Below are positions 62,675-64,000 of a stretch of 64,000 nucleotides of DNA, one piece after another. The notes beneath the pieces are model-generated. The model searched no databases, had not been told where the DNA came from, and was given only the letters and a program-made list of their open reading frames with translations. Each line of letters begins with the position of its first letter. Positions within the stretch are counted from its first letter, which is position 1. The stretch comes from JAAUTT01 sp963846585 (GTDB lineage Bacteria > Bacteroidota > Bacteroidia > Bacteroidales > JAAUTT01), in assembly GCA_963846585.1 (NCBI GenBank), contig CAWJWO010000018.1:186001-250000 (forward strand), written 5' to 3'. Position numbers and translations under genes: made by a program.

Positions 62675-64000
62675 ATGTTACACCAAAAGCTTCAGCAAAA
62701 ATTACTTCAGAAATTATCTCCGCAGCAAATTCAATTGATAAAGCTGTTGGAAATACCATCCATGCAACTTGAGCAGAGGATTAAATCAGAAATTGAGGAA
62801 AACCCTGCCCTTGAAGAAGGAATTGATACCGATGCGGATGAACAATTCGAAGATAAAAACATTGAAGAAGATAAGGATTTTTCATTGGATGAATATTTAA
62901 ATACTGAGGATATCCCGTCATATAAACTTAACTCTAAAAACTTCAGCAAATCGGAACTCAAACCCGATATACCTTTTTCAGTCGGATCAACCTTTAAGGA
63001 TTTTCTTGAAAGTCAACTTGGAATGAGGGACCTTGACCAAAAAACCCTTGAATTAGCTATATATCTAATTGGTAATCTTGATGATGATGGATACCTTAGG
63101 CGTAAACCCGAAGCAATTGTCGATGACCTTGATTTTTCGATGAACATCCATATTACTGAAGAAGAATTAATAAAAACTCTCAGAATAATACAGGATTTAG
63201 ATCCTGCAGGAGTTGGCGCCAGGGATCTTCAGGAATGCCTTATTCTTCAAATTACCTCTAAAAACCAGAGCGATCCTGCAGTTATAATTGCCACTAAAAT
63301 ACTAAAACATTATTTTGACGAATTCACTAAAAAACATTATGATAAAATAATGGCAAGGTTAGAAATTAGTGAAGATGAACTAAAAAATGCTATTGATGAA
63401 ATAATTAAACTTAATCCCAAACCTGGCGGAACATATTCCGATCCACATAGTAAAGTAGCTGAACATATTATTCCGGATTTTATTCTTGAGAACCGCGATG
63501 GTGAACTTCAATTAAGCCTCAATTCCAGAAATATACCTGAGTTACGGGTCAGCCGGACTTATTCAGGAATGCTTGAATCCTACGGCAACGGCAAGTCAAA
63601 ACAGAATAAAAATCTAAAGGAAGCCGTATCTTTTGTAAAACAAAAACTCGAATCGGCAAAATGGTTTATAGATGCAATTAAACAACGCCAAAACACTCTT
63701 ATGATTACAATGAACGCAATTATTGATTTTCAGAAGAATTATTTCGAGGAAGGTGACGAAACCAAATTACACCCGATGATACTTAAAGATATTGCAGATC
63801 GGACGGGATTAGACATTTCGACAATATCCAGAGTGGCTAACAGCAAATACATACAGACTCATTTTGGCATATTTCCTTTAAAGTATTTTTTTTCCGAGGG
63901 ACTTCATACTGATTCAGGCGAAGAAGTATCCACACGCGAAATTAAAAAAATATTAGAAGAATGCATTGAAAATGAATCTAAAAGGAAACCACTTACCGAT
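62675..64000 (+). CDS. rpoN: RNA polymerase sigma-54 factor (partial, C-terminus outside window)
   Basis: 442 codons are visible from ATG 62675 to the window edge. Region I is LHQKLQQKLLQKLSPQQIQLIKLLEIPSMQLEQRI (Gln/Leu-rich, activator-responsive). An acidic region II follows (about 45-80). The core-binding domain has LDPAGVGARDLQECLILQ. The start of the DNA-binding part contains HPMILKDIADRTGLDISTISRVANSKYIQT, with the RpoN helix-turn-helix. The RpoN box (ARRTVAKYRE type) lies beyond the window. Word-repeat palindrome upstream. Confidence 0.95.
   Translation, partial: MLHQKLQQKLLQKLSPQQIQLIKLLEIPSMQLEQRIKSEIEENPALEEGIDTDADEQFEDKNIEEDKDFSLDEYLNTEDIPSYKLNSKNFSKSELKPDIPFSVGSTFKDFLESQLGMRDLDQKTLELAIYLIGNLDDDGYLRRKPEAIVDDLDFSMNIHITEEELIKTLRIIQDLDPAGVGARDLQECLILQITSKNQSDPAVIIATKILKHYFDEFTKKHYDKIMARLEISEDELKNAIDEIIKLNPKPGGTYSDPHSKVAEHIIPDFILENRDGELQLSLNSRNIPELRVSRTYSGMLESYGNGKSKQNKNLKEAVSFVKQKLESAKWFIDAIKQRQNTLMITMNAIIDFQKNYFEEGDETKLHPMILKDIADRTGLDISTISRVANSKYIQTHFGIFPLKYFFSEGLHTDSGEEVSTREIKKILEECIENESKRKPLTD

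Overview
The window comes from a low-GC Bacteroidota chromosome, most like an uncultured member of the Bacteroidia. Signs of this are a type IX secretion C-terminal sorting domain, GldA, BACON domains, a TonB receptor paired with a DUF4249 lipoprotein, an IPExxxVDY-family protein next to acpP-fabF-rnc, RprX/RprY-like regulators, and upstream sequences fitting the Bacteroidetes promoter (TTG/TTTG near -33, TAnnTTTG near -7) without clear Shine-Dalgarno sites.

Layout. 1-9789: start of purN, the acpP-fabF-rnc-IPExxxVDY run, a sugar permease with a GH20 hexosaminidase, a two-component pair and apt. 10004-20891: a Tn3-family transposon of about 10.9 kb. It has 46-bp terminal inverted repeats, divergent tnpR and a broken tnpA, and surface-protein cargo: a 1251-residue LRR/BACON protein with a T9SS tail, a truncated SprB-like adhesin, an unknown exported protein and an S74-type fibre protein. 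Its right end truncates a MASE1-PAS gene. 22121-29664: putA, a second fabF, a glycoside-hydrolase-like exported protein and rnhB. 29992-41442: a flippase, a TonB receptor/DUF4249 pair, trpS, an rbfA-methyltransferase-LolC/E-like operon, an acetyltransferase, a glycosyltransferase and a GIY-YIG gene inside 40-bp inverted repeats. 41643-51247: ROK kinase, universal stress protein and a set of envelope proteins. 51445-64000: lgt, gpmA, cls, a WecA/TagO-like transferase, metK, gldA, a TPR protein, a second universal stress protein, asnS and the start of rpoN.

The chromosomal background is ordinary housekeeping and envelope biogenesis. The unusual material lies in three layers. First, the Tn3-type transposon carries exported adhesin cargo and contains a 384-bp segment bounded by long inverted repeats just upstream of the adhesin gene, which may be an invertible promoter or a nested MITE. 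Second, a 710-bp GIY-YIG element sits between inverted repeats and abuts a stop codon. Third, many intergenic regions are built from 7-8 bp words repeated in tandem on one arm and in reverse complement on the other, giving large quasi-palindromes that recur at many loci. No tRNA, rRNA or CRISPR array was seen.
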